A model generated the notes under the pieces. That model ran no database searches and was not told where the DNA came from. It worked only from the letters and a program-made list of their open reading frames with translations. DNA of 64,000 bases. Origin: Pseudeuparius sepicola (taxonomy: Eukaryota; Arthropoda; Insecta; Coleoptera; Anthribidae). Location: positions 50,901,223 through 50,965,222 of the forward strand of contig OY987303.1 of NCBI GenBank assembly GCA_963920635.1. The letters are read 5' to 3'. Of the stretch, positions 34,088 through 45,507 are shown piece by piece. Position 1 is the stretch's first letter; every line of letters begins with the position of its first letter. Position numbers and translations under genes: made by a program.

Positions 34088-36154
34088 TATATTATTGCAT
34101 TTTTGGATTCTAGGCATCATTTTGGAACAAAAACATGCAACATATATTATATTATGTCTAAATCCAACCGTTTTTGAGACTTTTGCATTTTTCCGAAAAA
34201 AATTACAGGTGCAGACCTACAGTCAATTAGCAATTTATACGAGGAAACCGCGAAATTTCAAAACGAATTTTTGGCATCGTGTAACAAGAAGCCCTGACCT
34301 AGTGATCTCTGCTGAGAAATAAATCCGTTCTTATACAGGGTGTTCACATAATATGAATAAAAATTACATTCAAAATGTGCTTAAATCTCGAAATTTTCAA
34401 ATGGAAACCCCCATTTTTTTCAATGCGATCTTATTCAGCACAAAAAATGATGACAACTTCGTGTAAGGTTTCCTATACCTAAATGCAGTAATTTTCCATT
34501 AATTTACGAAAAACTCACTTTTCGCCCATAAAATGCGGGGTTTGCTTAACGCTTGGAAAATCATATTAGCCGTGGACGTTGAAAAGATAATCGCGTCTGA
34601 GGAAATGTCACTTGGTTTATAAATTATTGTCAACAATAATGCCGGCGAGCTTAAATTCGCAAACGAAGATTATGTATCGCACGTTCTTGATATTACTTTG
34701 TTGCATTCTCCGTAGACAATGAACAAATTTAAATAATCTTCGTTTGTGTAATTTAAGCGCGCCCACATTATTGTTGACAATAATTTATAAACCTAGTGAC
34801 ATTTCTTCAGCCGCGATTGTCTTTTCAACGTCCACGGCTAATATGATTTTCCAAGCGTTAAGCATCAAACCCCGCATTTTATGGGCGAAAAGTGGGTTTT
34901 TCGTAAATTAATCGAAAATTACTGCATTTAGGTATAGGAAACCTTACACAAAGTTGTCATCATTTTTAGTGGTGAACGGATTTATTTCTCAGCAGAGATC
35001 ACTAGGTCAGGGCTTCTGTTACACGATGCCAAAAATTCGTTTTGAAATTTTGTGGTTTCCCCGTATAAATTGCTAATTGACTTTAGGTCTGCAACTGTAA
35101 TTTTTTTCGGAAAAATGCAAATATCTCAAAAACGGTTGGATTTAGACATAGGACATGTTGCATGTTTTTGTTCCAAAATGATGCCTGGAATCCAAAAATG
35201 CAATAATATATAAGGTGTTCCATTTGAGATAAGAAAGTTGATATCGACTATAACCGGAAGTGTCAGATTCATCAAAATATTTTAGTTGAGCAGCGCCCAT
35301 CGGCATTGGTGAGGTGCCAAATTTTCAGAATTTTCCTAGTTTTAGTTTTCCATAGATCGATGCAGTTCATGGTGGGCCACCTGTATAGGTTACACAATTT
35401 GTTATCTCATTTATAAAAATAAGTTAATTCGGCAAATAAATAAAAGAATGTGGAGACCATTTTATTTCTTTTCGACAAAAAACTTCGATACGCCGCCATC
35501 TTGTGCGACAAAAGCTGTGGAATTTTCCCTTAAGCGCCGCCTCTGTCATCTCCTCGCTATTCGCTATACCAATATCGCTGAGTATAGTGGTATAATATTG
35601 TTGAAATGTTCAGAGACATCTTCACTAAAGGTATTTGCGAAAAATTTTTGACGCCCAAAGCTGTCACGGCCACGTGACTAATGCGTCCGTCCTTTGTCGC
35701 CTCCAAAGCCAACTAGGCTTTTCTGGCAACGTTTTAAGACGGCAAATATGGAGGTGTTATCGTGGGGAGTGACGCAATTTCGAAATATATATTTTAGGCA
35801 TTTTTTGGCGTATATATATACGGCGCTGGAGATATGAACATCGTAAATCAACTTTATTGTATAGAACTGAACGGTAAGGGGTGCACATAACCGTTTTTTA
35901 TGGATTCGGATTTCGGGTGTAAGCAATTATTATTCCTTAGAATGGAGAAGGCCGGATAACGAGACTTTACATTTTTTTTCGTAAAGTTTGGAAGCGATAA
36001 TATTCCAAAGAAATAAGTGTCGTGCAGTTCTACCGAAGTAAATATAATAATAAATAGTAATATTAGTTGTCTTTTTATAGATGGTCAGATAGTGACAGAT
36101 TTAGGTGCCCCATTTTCGCATGCAAGCCTCGAAGAGGGTTGAAAAGTACATAGA

Positions 36155-36510
36155 TGTTGAGTAGAATGAAGACAAGTTTACGAGTGGCCCCTGGGGATAA
36201 CATATGGAAAATTCGATTTTCCTACATAATACTAGAATATATAATATGTTCATTATGTAGAATATGTTTTTTTTTTATGTTTTTCGGGCTAGTGACGATG
36301 TACAGGGTGAGCGAAACTCGACGTCCCAGGCCTACAGCGGGAACACGAAAACTCAAAATAAAATTTTCGAAAGGGGGTTCTTAAATGGGACATACTAAGG
36401 TCCAATTATGACAGAAAATTAGCTTTTTTCATGTTTGGGAAAATGCCCGCTGTGACGTCACCAATATTATTTTCCCAGAAACATACCTACCATTTTTTCT
36501 CTATACAGGG
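36155..36510 (+). repeat. Left flank repeat of an inverted pair around the gypsy element
   Basis: GAGTAGAATGAAGACAAGTT, TTACGAGTGGCCCCTGG, GGAAAATTCGATTTTCC and the TACAGGGTGAGCG segment are all found in inverse at 39975-40400. The gypsy remnant at 37020-39787 lies between the two copies. The right copy has about 120 extra bases in its inner part. Confidence 0.7.
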
Positions 36511-37019
36511 TGAATCAGTTTTTTGTAGCAGGACTTTAACAGGTTATAGATTTTCAAAAAATAATGGCACTTTTCTGTATAAACTATTTGTTTTTAAGGC
36601 CTTAGAAAAAAGCTACAGGGTGTTAAAGTTGGAAAAAATATGCGGACTTTATTGAATATTTACCAAACTAGTTGAGATATTTATGTCATATTTGGTACAC
36701 ATTAAAACGGCATAGGTTAGCATAAAACCTGTTAATATCGAACATCTTGCACAACCAGTGGCGGAGAAGTGGGTAATTGGTAAAATTATGTTTAGAAAAA
36801 AAAAAGAATCACATTGTATTTTAACAAAAGGTATTGAATTTTTTATGTAGATTTTAATTGCAGACAAAAATGTCCTCTTGGTATTTGTTCGCATGTGTTA
36901 TAGTTTAATGGCAAATTTCACTTTTTTGTATTATTTCGGGGTATTTCTGAAAAATTATCTAAAAAATTTGTTCCATAAGTAACACTTAAAGTAGAAAAAA
37001 TGTGTTTCTTACTTTAAAT

Positions 37020-37480
37020 AAAGTAACCCATTCAAGGCTTGCGCTGAGACTCGGGGGTTGGGCTTCAGACAGGAGGGAAAAAACGTGGATGGATGTCAAA
37101 TTAGTAACGGTTTTTATTTTCTATTTTCGTTTACAGCCTTGCTCACCAGCTCTGAAGTAAGACATACCGATTGCAGGAATTACTTCGATTTTAACTAGTT
37201 CTAACTCACCTGATACCAGGCACAGCGATCGTACTTTTAAGAAAAATCTGTCCCTTGACACCCTGAAGGTTATCAGAGCGTGGGTTGCTCGGCCGCCGCA
37301 AAACGTCGAATACCTGAACCGCGAAAGGCGAAACCAAAAAATGTAGTTCACGGCAAAAAATATATTCGACGCCAATCCGACGGGCAAGTGGTACCGCTAG
37401 CGCCATCAGGCGGCGAATCACCCAACTTAGACACACAGAGGCTATTCTAAAAACCAAAACTATGTTCTGGTACATCTTGC
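37020..37480 (-). repeat. Probable 3' LTR of the gypsy element
   Basis: On the - strand this follows the integrase stop (37499) and a purine-rich stretch, GGATTAGGGG. It is richer in G and C than its surroundings, contains AAAATAAAAACC near 37105 as a possible poly(A) signal, and loses its character at about 37020. I cannot confirm LTR ends because the 5' LTR is missing. The frames 37121-37387 and 37206-37475 lie inside it and have no recognisable domain. Confidence 0.4.
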
Positions 37481-37498
37481 ACCCCTAATCCAACAGGC

Positions 37499-38239
37499 TC
37501 AAGGAACAATCCTGTGGACTATTGGATTAATCGGAGGGTAGTAGTTCTTGAGATGGCAAGCGTGAAAGGAACCGCGCTCTTGTTTGGAAGTGGGATCTTC
37601 CAGAATATATGTGGCAAAACTGATAGGTTTTTTTATTCGAAATGGTCCCTCGAACAGAAGGAGAAACTTTTTAGTCTCTGACCTCAATGCTGACGAGACC
37701 GGATTGGCCTTTAACAAAACTAAATCGCCGGGTTGAAATTTGGCAAAGGGCCTACCAGGATGTCGAAGCCGTCGACGCTCCGCACTAGACTGTAGGGTTT
37801 CCTGAGCCAGAATCAGTTTACTTGGACTAGAAAGCGGCATCTCTCCGGTAGGAGGTCCTCTAAGCCTTGGAGGCATAAGTCCAGACTTATCTTTCCCCAG
37901 TTGCAATTGAGAGGGAGAAAAGCCTGTGGACTCGTGAACTAAAGAGTTTATAAAATTAGCAAAGGTAGCTAATTCGTAGGCCCACCGTTTATGTTGGTCG
38001 TGACAGTATGTCCTACATAATCGCCCAATTTCCCGCATAACTCGCTCGCATGGGTTAGCCTGAGGCCTTCTTACTGATGAAAACGAAACCTTAGTCCCCA
38101 ATCCTTCGAGCGTTTGTCGCCAGAGTTTCGCGGTAAATTGTGTCCCATGGTCGGACAAAACTCTCTTTACTTGACCCATTTTTGGCAAATAATCTCTGAC
38201 TATCCTATTAAGTATAGCTTTCGAGCGCGACAATTTCAT
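37499..38239 (-). pseudogene. Ty3/gypsy integrase, C-terminal two thirds
   Basis: A 246-codon frame covering the rest of the integrase core and its C-terminal domain. VLSDHGTQF (second catalytic Asp, about residue 30) and RRPQANPCERVMRE (catalytic Glu, about residue 65) are present. The part of the core with the first catalytic Asp is absent. The frame opens at KAILNRIVRDYL directly after the point where the upstream frame breaks off, so about 40 residues seem to be deleted and the frame shifted. A C-terminal region with LLFEGPFRIKKP resembles the GPF/Y module of gypsy integrases. The 3' end, with NYYPP and a stop at 37499, looks natural. Integrase inserts the reverse-transcribed DNA into the host genome. 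This copy cannot. Confidence 0.85.
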
Positions 38240-39785
38240 TCTTAGCGGTTGGAATGATTGAGGCTAATTCGGGATTTGGCAGGGGCGATATCTTTGTTTT
38301 TTGACAGATCTGACAGCTACGAATAACGCGCTTGATGTCCCTATACATATTGGTCCACCATAGTTCTGCTTTCAAAGCACACCAAATCTTATAACTGCCA
38401 AAATGACCATATGTTTCGTGATATGACTTAATTATGGACTCAACGAGAGTTTTCGGTAAACAGAGCAAATAGAACGAGTGCTGACTTTGGCGAATATACA
38501 AAATTCCATTTTTTAACACGAATCTTACTTTTAGTTTATTATCGCAGTCTAGTTTTTCAATAATCTCCCGTAGTTTCGGATCTGCGCGTTGATGGTCAAA
38601 AATATCTTTAAGTAGACTCTGGGTTTCTTGAGGCAGCTTAAAAGTAGCTAAAATTTTGAAATATTTATCACTAGGTGACGGCGGCCTTAGAGCAGAATGT
38701 CTACTTAATGCATCAGCGATGACATTTTTAGAACCGGGAATATGTTGTATCTCAAAATCGTACTCTTGAATGGCTAATGCATATCGAGAAATTCGCGCGG
38801 ACAACAATCTACAGGTTTTTAAGTATGACACGGAGCTATTATCGGTAAATATAAAAAACTTCCTACCCAACAAATAAATACGAAACTTCTGTAACGCCCA
38901 GACGACGGCAAGCGCCTCCTTTTCATTGGAACTATAACGCGTCTCTCTACTAAGCAGCAACCGCGAAGCCCATGCTACCGGGCGCCTCTCACCCTCAACC
39001 AACTGGTACAGCTGACAGCCCAGAGCGACATCAAAAGCATCCGCCTCCAGATAAAATGGTAAATCGTCCCTAGGTCGATATAAAAGTGTGGAATCGGCTA
39101 AACCTTTTTTAAGATTTTCGAAAGCTTGTTGTTCGATTTCGGTCCATTTCCAGGCGGTACGTTTTTTCAACAAATTTGTTAGCGGAGCCGCTATAGCCGC
39201 GAATTTCTCACAGAATGAACGGTCAAAATTTGCTAAACCTAAAAATCTTTGCACTTCCTTAGCATTTTTAGGTGTTTGATAATCCATTAAAGCTTGTGTG
39301 CGACTTGGATCGGGACAAATACCGGTACTATTCAAAATGTAGCCCAAGAAACACATTTCCTCTCTAAAAAAACAACATTTTTTTAGTTTTAGCGTAAATC
39401 CAGCTTGACGCAATTTCCTGAAAACGATTTCCAAATGTTGCATATGTTGATCGAAACTTTCAGAAGTAATAAGTATGTCGTCGACGTAGATGGTGGGAAA
39501 ATCCGAAAATTCAGACCCGAAAACTTTATTCAAACAGCGGGTGAATGAGCTCACAGAGGTAGATAACCCAAACGGCAAAGTCCGAAAACAATAAGTTCTA
39601 CCATTAAATCTAAACCCCGTATATTTTTGGGAACTTTCGGTTAGAGGAATCTGGTAGTACCCACAAGAAAAATCTAACGACGACATATATTTTACATTTT
39701 TTACGGAGCGCATTATTTCCTCGATCGGACGTGGGGTGTCATGTTCGCGCTTCCAGTTGAATAAATTTAAGGGTGCGCAACGCAC
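38208..39785 (-). pseudogene. pol: Ty3/gypsy Pol: reverse transcriptase, RNase H and integrase zinc finger
   Basis: A 525-codon open frame beginning without an ATG. Residues 1-160 are the reverse transcriptase palm and thumb, with LDFSCGYYQIPL (about 38-49), the FGLS segment and the YVDD active site (100-103). Residues 240-365 are RNase H, with EADAFDVALG (Asp 249), NEKEALAVVWAL (Glu 290) and FTDNSSV (Asp 315), ending in NVIADALSRH. Near the C-terminus is the integrase His-His-Cys-Cys finger (YHETYGHFG to RSCQICQKTK). The normal N-terminal part of RT, the protease and gag are missing: upstream of 39790 the homology stops after a short EIVEEYV stretch. The frame ends at 38208 where integrase is interrupted. 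These enzymes copy the element RNA into DNA. The remnant is 5' truncated, with no trace of an envelope gene. Confidence 0.9.
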
Positions 39786-39787
39786 CC

Positions 39788-40424
39788 TAACATACTCTTC
39801 AACAATTTCTGACTGTCAATTGTTTCCAAGGCTAGCTAGATTTCGAAAAATGATTAGAAAAACTTCCATGTTGTTTCACATATCAGACCTTGTAGATTTT
39901 GAATAACAAAAGATACAGAAATCTTTTCCTGCTAAAGTTGTTGAGAATGATAAGGACTTTCAAAATAGGTATAGGGGGAAAATGGTATGTTTCTGGGGGA
40001 AAATATCGATGGCGTCACAGCGGCCATTTTCCCAAACATCAAAAAAGCTAATTTTCGGTTCTTAATTGGACCTTAGTATGTCCCATTCAAGAACCCCTTT
40101 TCAAATTGCTTTTTCGCTCACCCTGTAGAATTGCATACTTTCGATGGGCTTGTGTGAAAAAATCGGTCAAAATCTCGAATTTTTTCTTACAAAATTACAC
40201 CCTTATTTCAATCTTTTAGCCACCTGGATCACTTAAGCCTTTGGTTTTCAGAAGCCAGGTTCTATTAATTAATCATTTAATGAACACGGTTTGCGTGAAA
40301 ATATGGGCAACAGACACCTTTTATTTCTGTTAAGGAAAATCGAATTTTCAATATTATGTTATCACCAGGGGCCACTCGTAAATTTACCTTCATTCTACTC
40401 AGAGACTTTAAATTTTTTCGAACT
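39788..40424 (-). repeat. Right flank repeat of the inverted pair around the gypsy element
   Basis: 39975-40400 is the inverse of 36155-36510: GGTATGTTTCTGGG, GGCGTCACAGCGGCCATTTT, TTAGTATGTCCCATTCAAGA, CGCTCACCCTGTAG, and then ACCAGGGGCCACTCGTAAAT and TTCATTCTACTC. 39788-39974 joins the truncated 5' end of the gypsy element to this repeat and shows no clear identity. Confidence 0.65.
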
Positions 40425-40690
40425 TAGGATATACCTACTTGCGTAAATAGTTATACCTAATCGATATGGCTTTTTAGAGACCTTTTGACAATATTATGTG
40501 GTGCATTACCTTTACGTTGTGTTTGTCAACAACCTTAAAAATACCTTAAAAGTGAAATATTATGTTGCTTGTAGAATATGTATATTTTTGAAAACTGCGT
40601 GACGCTTATATGTCCTATATTCTTTTTGTGACGCCAAGTAGTTTTTTATGCTGTTTCAACTGACTCTAGAAATACTATACCTACGTAAAT
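40425..40690 (+). repeat. Dispersed repeat B, copy 3 (3' part only)
   Basis: GCGTAAATAGTTATA, GATATGGCTTTTTAGAGACC, AAATATTATGTTGCTTGTAG and AACTGCGTGACGCTTATA match 14370-14610 and 28780-29045 in the same orientation. Only the final part of the repeat is present. Confidence 0.75.
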
Positions 40691-42595
40691 GTTCTCGTAA
40701 TTTTATATATTTGAGAAGACGAAGAAGATCTACATTTTAGCTACATTGCCCTTGTAATGCTCTGTAGAAATTGTAATCTTAATCCAAAGCCATTCATTCT
40801 CAAAAGTATATTAAACCATTTATTTGTAGGATATGTACCAATACGAAAATTAAAAAATCGAACCCTATAACGATAGATGTTACTTATGAGCTTTATTTTA
40901 TTTGTTAGCCCTTACTATTCATAATAATTATTATTTACAGGTAAGTATAATTCAACACGAGTGAAAGATTTTCTGGGTTTAAACTTCGGTTAACTTCCCT
41001 ATAGACACAATGGGGATACAGCACTAAATCTAGCTCGGAGTTTGAGCATTAGTTGAGTCAGCAATTAATTCAATTTGCAACTTCGCGGTCAACTTTGGGG
41101 ACACCGAAACAATGTATAGTTTGGGAATTAAAATGCTCGTACCTACAGATTATTCTCTCTAGCTTGCGCATCTGCAAGTTGTTTTATTACAGTTCATTGT
41201 TTGCGCAAAAAATTTAAATTAACCGAAAATTAACAAACCCTAAAAACTATAGTTTTATCAAAGACCATAATAACCTATGCTATATATCTACCAAAATAAT
41301 CAAGGTGCTGAATTGAAATTTGGCACCGCTGTCTTTTTTGGGATGGAGAATCAGCTGAAGATGGTAATTTTTACGTATCTTACAGAGGGCGCCACTTGAG
41401 GCTGTTTATGGATTGTGCTGTTACTCATCGTCTTGTTAGTACTTTTTGGGGTTACTTTTTAAAAATATGATAACATTTGACGTCCCCAATAGATTTTTCC
41501 AAAAAGAAAGTTAGCGGCTTGATCATATCTTTATAGTCTTGCCAGGTTATGTTTTAATGCATATTTTCATTCTGCAAAAAATGGTATTTTTACATAGCTA
41601 ACACAACTATTGATTTGTATTTTGTAGCTTTACTTAGTCCTGGATATTGATTTTTGATTAATTCTTGGAAACGTAAAGCTCTACAATAGCAAATAGCTTG
41701 CTTTATTTCTGCAGAATATGCTCAATTCCCATAGTCAAATGACCCCTATAAAAGAGCTTGCCATTGAGGAATAAAAATTTAATAGATAGCGTCAAGAATT
41801 CCTGCTGCGCTAAATTTTATATTTTTCTTTTTGTGATAGGACTATTATAATACCTCGTAGCAGTGACTATAGTAAGAATTATAAGTCACTGCTCGTAGTT
41901 TGTTTAAGTACAACTAAGTACCTACATTACATCTGTGTGTTTTATACTAAGAACAGCCGTTGTGGTACAGTTTTCTCCTATCAACGGCACAACATAGAAG
42001 GTACGATATTATTTTACTATGTATGGTCATTTAACTGATAATATTCCCAGGCACCTTTTCTCTTGGAAACTCGCTATTAAAGATAAAAAGTGTTGAAATT
42101 TATACATGGTGAGCCAATTTTCAGGTCGGGCCCGACAATATAATATGGTGATATCTAGTATTCTTGAAAATCTCTATAGAATTTCTAGTATCCGTTTTTT
42201 GCAAAAAGGCTTCATGTATAAGTTATAGGGTGTGAATTTATTTTCAAAAATTACTAGGTATCATATTATAGGTATATTGTCGTGGTCCGACATTAAAAAT
42301 GACTCACGCCGTATATGATTATATACAGGAAATAGGTCTAAAGAATGAAGCGTAATCGTTGACTGGTTTTATAATTATCGATATAAAAATTTTCGATATA
42401 AGGCCTTCTTAAAAAGTTACAGTCTTATTAAAGGTAGAAATCAAGTTTTACTAGATAACTTTAAACAAATACCTACCTAATAACTTGTACATCTACATCC
42501 GTCATGAAAATCTTGGAAAAACTTGAGTATCACCCTTACAAGGTGTCCCGTTAGTACCTAATGGTACATAGAGCAATAATTTCATATATTTTGTA
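40691..42595. other. No gene seen; direct-repeat partner at 41285-41430
   Basis: 41285-41430 (CTACCAAAATAATCAAGGTG, CTGAATTGAAATTTGGCACC, GGGCGCCACTTGAGGCTGTT) recurs in the same orientation at 42690-42850. The rest, including 41880-42400, shows no credible gene. Confidence 0.45.
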
Positions 42596-43325
42596 CCAAG
42601 ACTGGGCTTAACATCTACCGGTCAAATCTCAATGGTTACTGAGACACACGGCGTAGAAGTTCATTTTTTTAAACTGAATAATTATGGCTACATCTACCAA
42701 AATAATTAAGCTGCTGAACTGAAATTTGGCACTGTTAATATTTTTGGGAATGGAGAATAAGCTCGATCTCACTTTCTATAGGTATACGTATCTGACAGAT
42801 GGCACCACTTGCGCTGTTTTTGGATCGTGCTTTTACTCGTAACTTCTTGTTTTTTAAAATGAAGAAAAAAATGCCAAATGATCATTCTATTTCAAAAACG
42901 AAAAAATTTTTGTACATTGTGCATATGATTTTTTTCTCATTTTAAATGGTACAGTTGTTAATCTGCAACATTTGAAAGCGGTAGTTCGAATGTTGGAGTT
43001 AACAATTATTGTTTTGCGGCACGTTTTGCAAATTTCAACTAAAACGGTTCATTTTATCGTTATGAGTAGGTATCTTTTTGTTGTAGATTGAAAAGATGCA
43101 ATAAAATTATGGACCTGCAAGACCAAAAAGATAAACTCAAAAAAGTTACGAATAAATTAGCATCTTTAGCTTATTCTACATCCCCAAAAAACATAACAGT
43201 GCCAAGTCAGTTCAGCAGCTTGATTGCTTTGGAAGATGTAGCCATAATTATTCAATTTCAAAAAATAATCTTTAAGGCCCTCTATCTCAGTAACCATTGG
43301 GATTTGTCCGGCTAAGTGGTAATAT
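42596..43325. mobile_element. About 730 bp inverted-repeat element
   Basis: The arms 42596-42760 and 43165-43325 pair through TCAATGGTTACTGAGA (inverse TCTCAGTAACCATTGG), ATAATTATGGCTACATCTAC (inverse, with changes, at 43240) and GCTGCTGAACTGAAATTTGG. The right end touches the TACAGGGTGAG element starting at 43338. The left arm also matches 41285-41430, so a related partial copy lies upstream. The frame 43088-43315 lies in the right arm. Confidence 0.65.
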
Positions 43326-43337
43326 TTTGGCACAATA

Positions 43338-43995
43338 TACAGGGTGAGTCAGAATGTATAGTAAATACTTTAAAGGGGTGTTCGGAAGGTGATTTTAAGG
43401 AGGGTCTTTCATATAAAATTTTTCGATTTGGGCTTTCCTTGCCAAGTTATTCGGGTCTACGGGGTGCTCCATCTACTGTAACATCTTTTTTTATTCTGAA
43501 GCTGAATTGTTGTTACCTGATATTTTTGTTGTTTTAATGTTCAATAAAAATAATTAAATTGTTTGACGCCCGCCTACTATGCATTTTTACTTAATTTTCT
43601 GGAACAGTCTGGGGAATGGTATTTGGCATGAAATTATTTTATTGTAGGAAAAATATTGCGTTTTCGAGAAAAAATGTAGAGCGACAAAAGTTTCTTAAAT
43701 AAAGGGGCTACACAAATCATAATATTTTTGTTATACGTAAATATGACTCACAAAAAAGTTCGAGCAAAAATAATTATTAATAGGGGTTGGGAGTTTTTAC
43801 CCTTTTTTTTAGGTCAGTGTGTAAATGAATAAACTATCCTAAGGCATCTTCCAGTAAGTAGATAACTCTTTGTAGACCCAAATAACTTGGCAAGGAAAGC
43901 CTAAATCGAAAATTTTTATATGGAAGGCCCCCTAAAACCACCTGCCGAACACCTCTTTAAAGTATTTATGTACTATACATTCTGACTCACCCGTA
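43338..43995. mobile_element. 658 bp foldback element with TACAGGGTGAG ends
   Basis: TACAGGGTGAGTCAGAATGT at the left is mirrored by ACATTCTGACTCACCCGTA at the right (two bases lost near the tip). The arms (about 140 bp) pair through GGGTGTTCGG, ATAAAATTTTTCGATTTGGG and CTTGCCAAGTTATTCGGGTC. TA flanks both ends. The centre is AT-rich and non-coding. Confidence 0.8.
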
Positions 43996-44470
43996 TATGA
44001 AGTTACTCTATATGTATCATTATTAACGGGACACCCTGTAGAGGCTCTACTTTTTAAGCGTTCAATCGAAAAATTATATACAATCTGTCGAAGACTATGC
44101 ACTTTTCCAAACAATGGTGAAAAGAAAATATCAAACTTATCTACCGACCTTTTTCTGCTCCGAGGTACTTACCCTTCCAAGGGGGCATCTTGCCGAAGTT
44201 ATTTGCTATTGACTTTGACCTTATTAAGGCTGCTGGCCACCCTTCGCCCTTGCTGAGGGGCAAAGGGTGAATTTATGTGGAAATCCATATTTTCGCGCCA
44301 TAACAATTTTATATAATATTGAAAGATATTGTCTCCTAGAAGTCCTAGGTCTAAATTAAATTCCATGTAAACATAAAGCATTCTGTTTAAGAACTACCTA
44401 TCATACAGCGGGCGCCAATAAAAACAACACACATCCAGTACCTTATGTTTCGAAGAAGTAGGCACAGGAT
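43996..44470. other. No gene seen
   Basis: Short spacer with ACACCCTGTAGAG at 44031, another inverse TACAGGGTG-type end without an identified partner. The two small - strand frames here are not credible. Confidence 0.4.
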
Positions 44471-45507
44471 GTTTAATTACTAATTTCGTGGTTACCGCTA
44501 GAGGGCGCAATTTGAAAAATTTCCCTTTTATTTATAATCGAAAAGTAGATTAAATTTACAACAAAAAATACCCAAGGCTCAAATCAATATCTTCATTAGT
44601 TTCGGAGTTATCGCCAAAATAATAATTGTTAACATGTTATTTGAAAGAAGAAGGTAGGAGGTAGGTATTTGTTGTCAAAGATTTCCGTGGTCAAGCAAGC
44701 CATAAAATAAATAAAAATTTATTTGAGCTTTTCGGAGTTTGCTACTTTTCTCACTTTTTATTCCGTTAAACATATATTTCTAATTTACTTACCTTATCTG
44801 TCGTATCTCGTATAGATATGAAATTATCCCGGAAATCATTTTGTTTCATGGCTTACATGAAGCAAAATCGTTTGGTACCTGACAGCGTATTCAAGTTCCG
44901 CAAGTGAAGCATGTTCAAAACATTGAAAATATACGGCAGGCATATCGTAAGCCTCGGCATTCGTATAAGGCATTTTTTAATAAATGCAACACACAATTTT
45001 AACTCAAAATACAAAAATCAAGATTTGACACAATACTTATTAAAGCTTGATTCATGTGACATTTACTTTTTTGCTTCCCTAGAAACCAAACAATTTTTCT
45101 TCATGGATTACTAGATAATTTCCGAGATAATTTCATATCAAAACGACAGGTAAGGTAACTAAATTAGAAATACGTTTAACGGAATTAAAATTGAGAAAAA
45201 TAGCAATTTACGAAAAGCTCAAGCACATTTTTATTTATTTCATGGCATGCTTGACCACGGAAATCTTTGACAACAAATACCTACCTTCTTCTTTCAAATA
45301 ACATGTTAATAATTATTATTTTTGGCGATAACTCCGAAACTTATGAAAATATCGATTTGAACCTTGGGTATTTTTTGTTGTAAATTTAATCAACTTGTCG
45401 ACTATAACAGAACAAATATGTCATTGCATTTAAAATTTCGGAGAAAATTGAAATAAAAGGGAAATTTTTCAAATTGCGCCCTCGGTGACCACGAAATTCT
45501 AAATAAC
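44471..45507. mobile_element. 1.04 kb foldback element
   Basis: The arms (44471-44850 and 45115-45507) are inverse copies: GAGGGCGCAATTTGAAAAAT with its inverse at 45457, TTTCGGAGTTATCGCCAAAA with its inverse at 45322, and AAAGATTTCCGTGGTCAAGC with its inverse at 45254. The centre (about 44850-45115) holds a 67-codon frame (44911-45114) with no recognisable domain. The ends do not carry TACAGGGTG, so it is a different family from its neighbours. Confidence 0.8.

Larger units (their letters stand above)
31455..36726. repeat. Near-identical tandem duplication of a 2.63 kb unit
   Basis: Unit 1 (31455-34087) and unit 2 (34088-36726) look identical base for base except that unit 2 has six extra bases (GCATTT inside GAGACTTTTGCATTTTTCCG, near 34185). 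The junction falls at TATATTATTGCA. Unit 1 starts inside the left arm of the foldback at 31281, so unit 2 holds a foldback lacking its left tip. All small frames appear twice (32809/35448, 33039/35678, 33515/36154, 33792/36431), which reflects the duplication and not gene content. Either a very recent duplication or an assembly error. Confidence 0.9.

Noticed and set aside
32809..36655. Four small open frames each occurring twice
   Set aside because: They repeat only because the whole 2.63 kb unit is duplicated. None has domain features or codon character.
37121..37475. Small frames as an envelope or accessory gene of the gypsy element
   Set aside because: They lie in the probable LTR, have no signal peptide followed by ectodomain features, and are too short.
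39088..39279. Open frame on the + strand
   Set aside because: It is antisense to the gypsy RNase H coding region.
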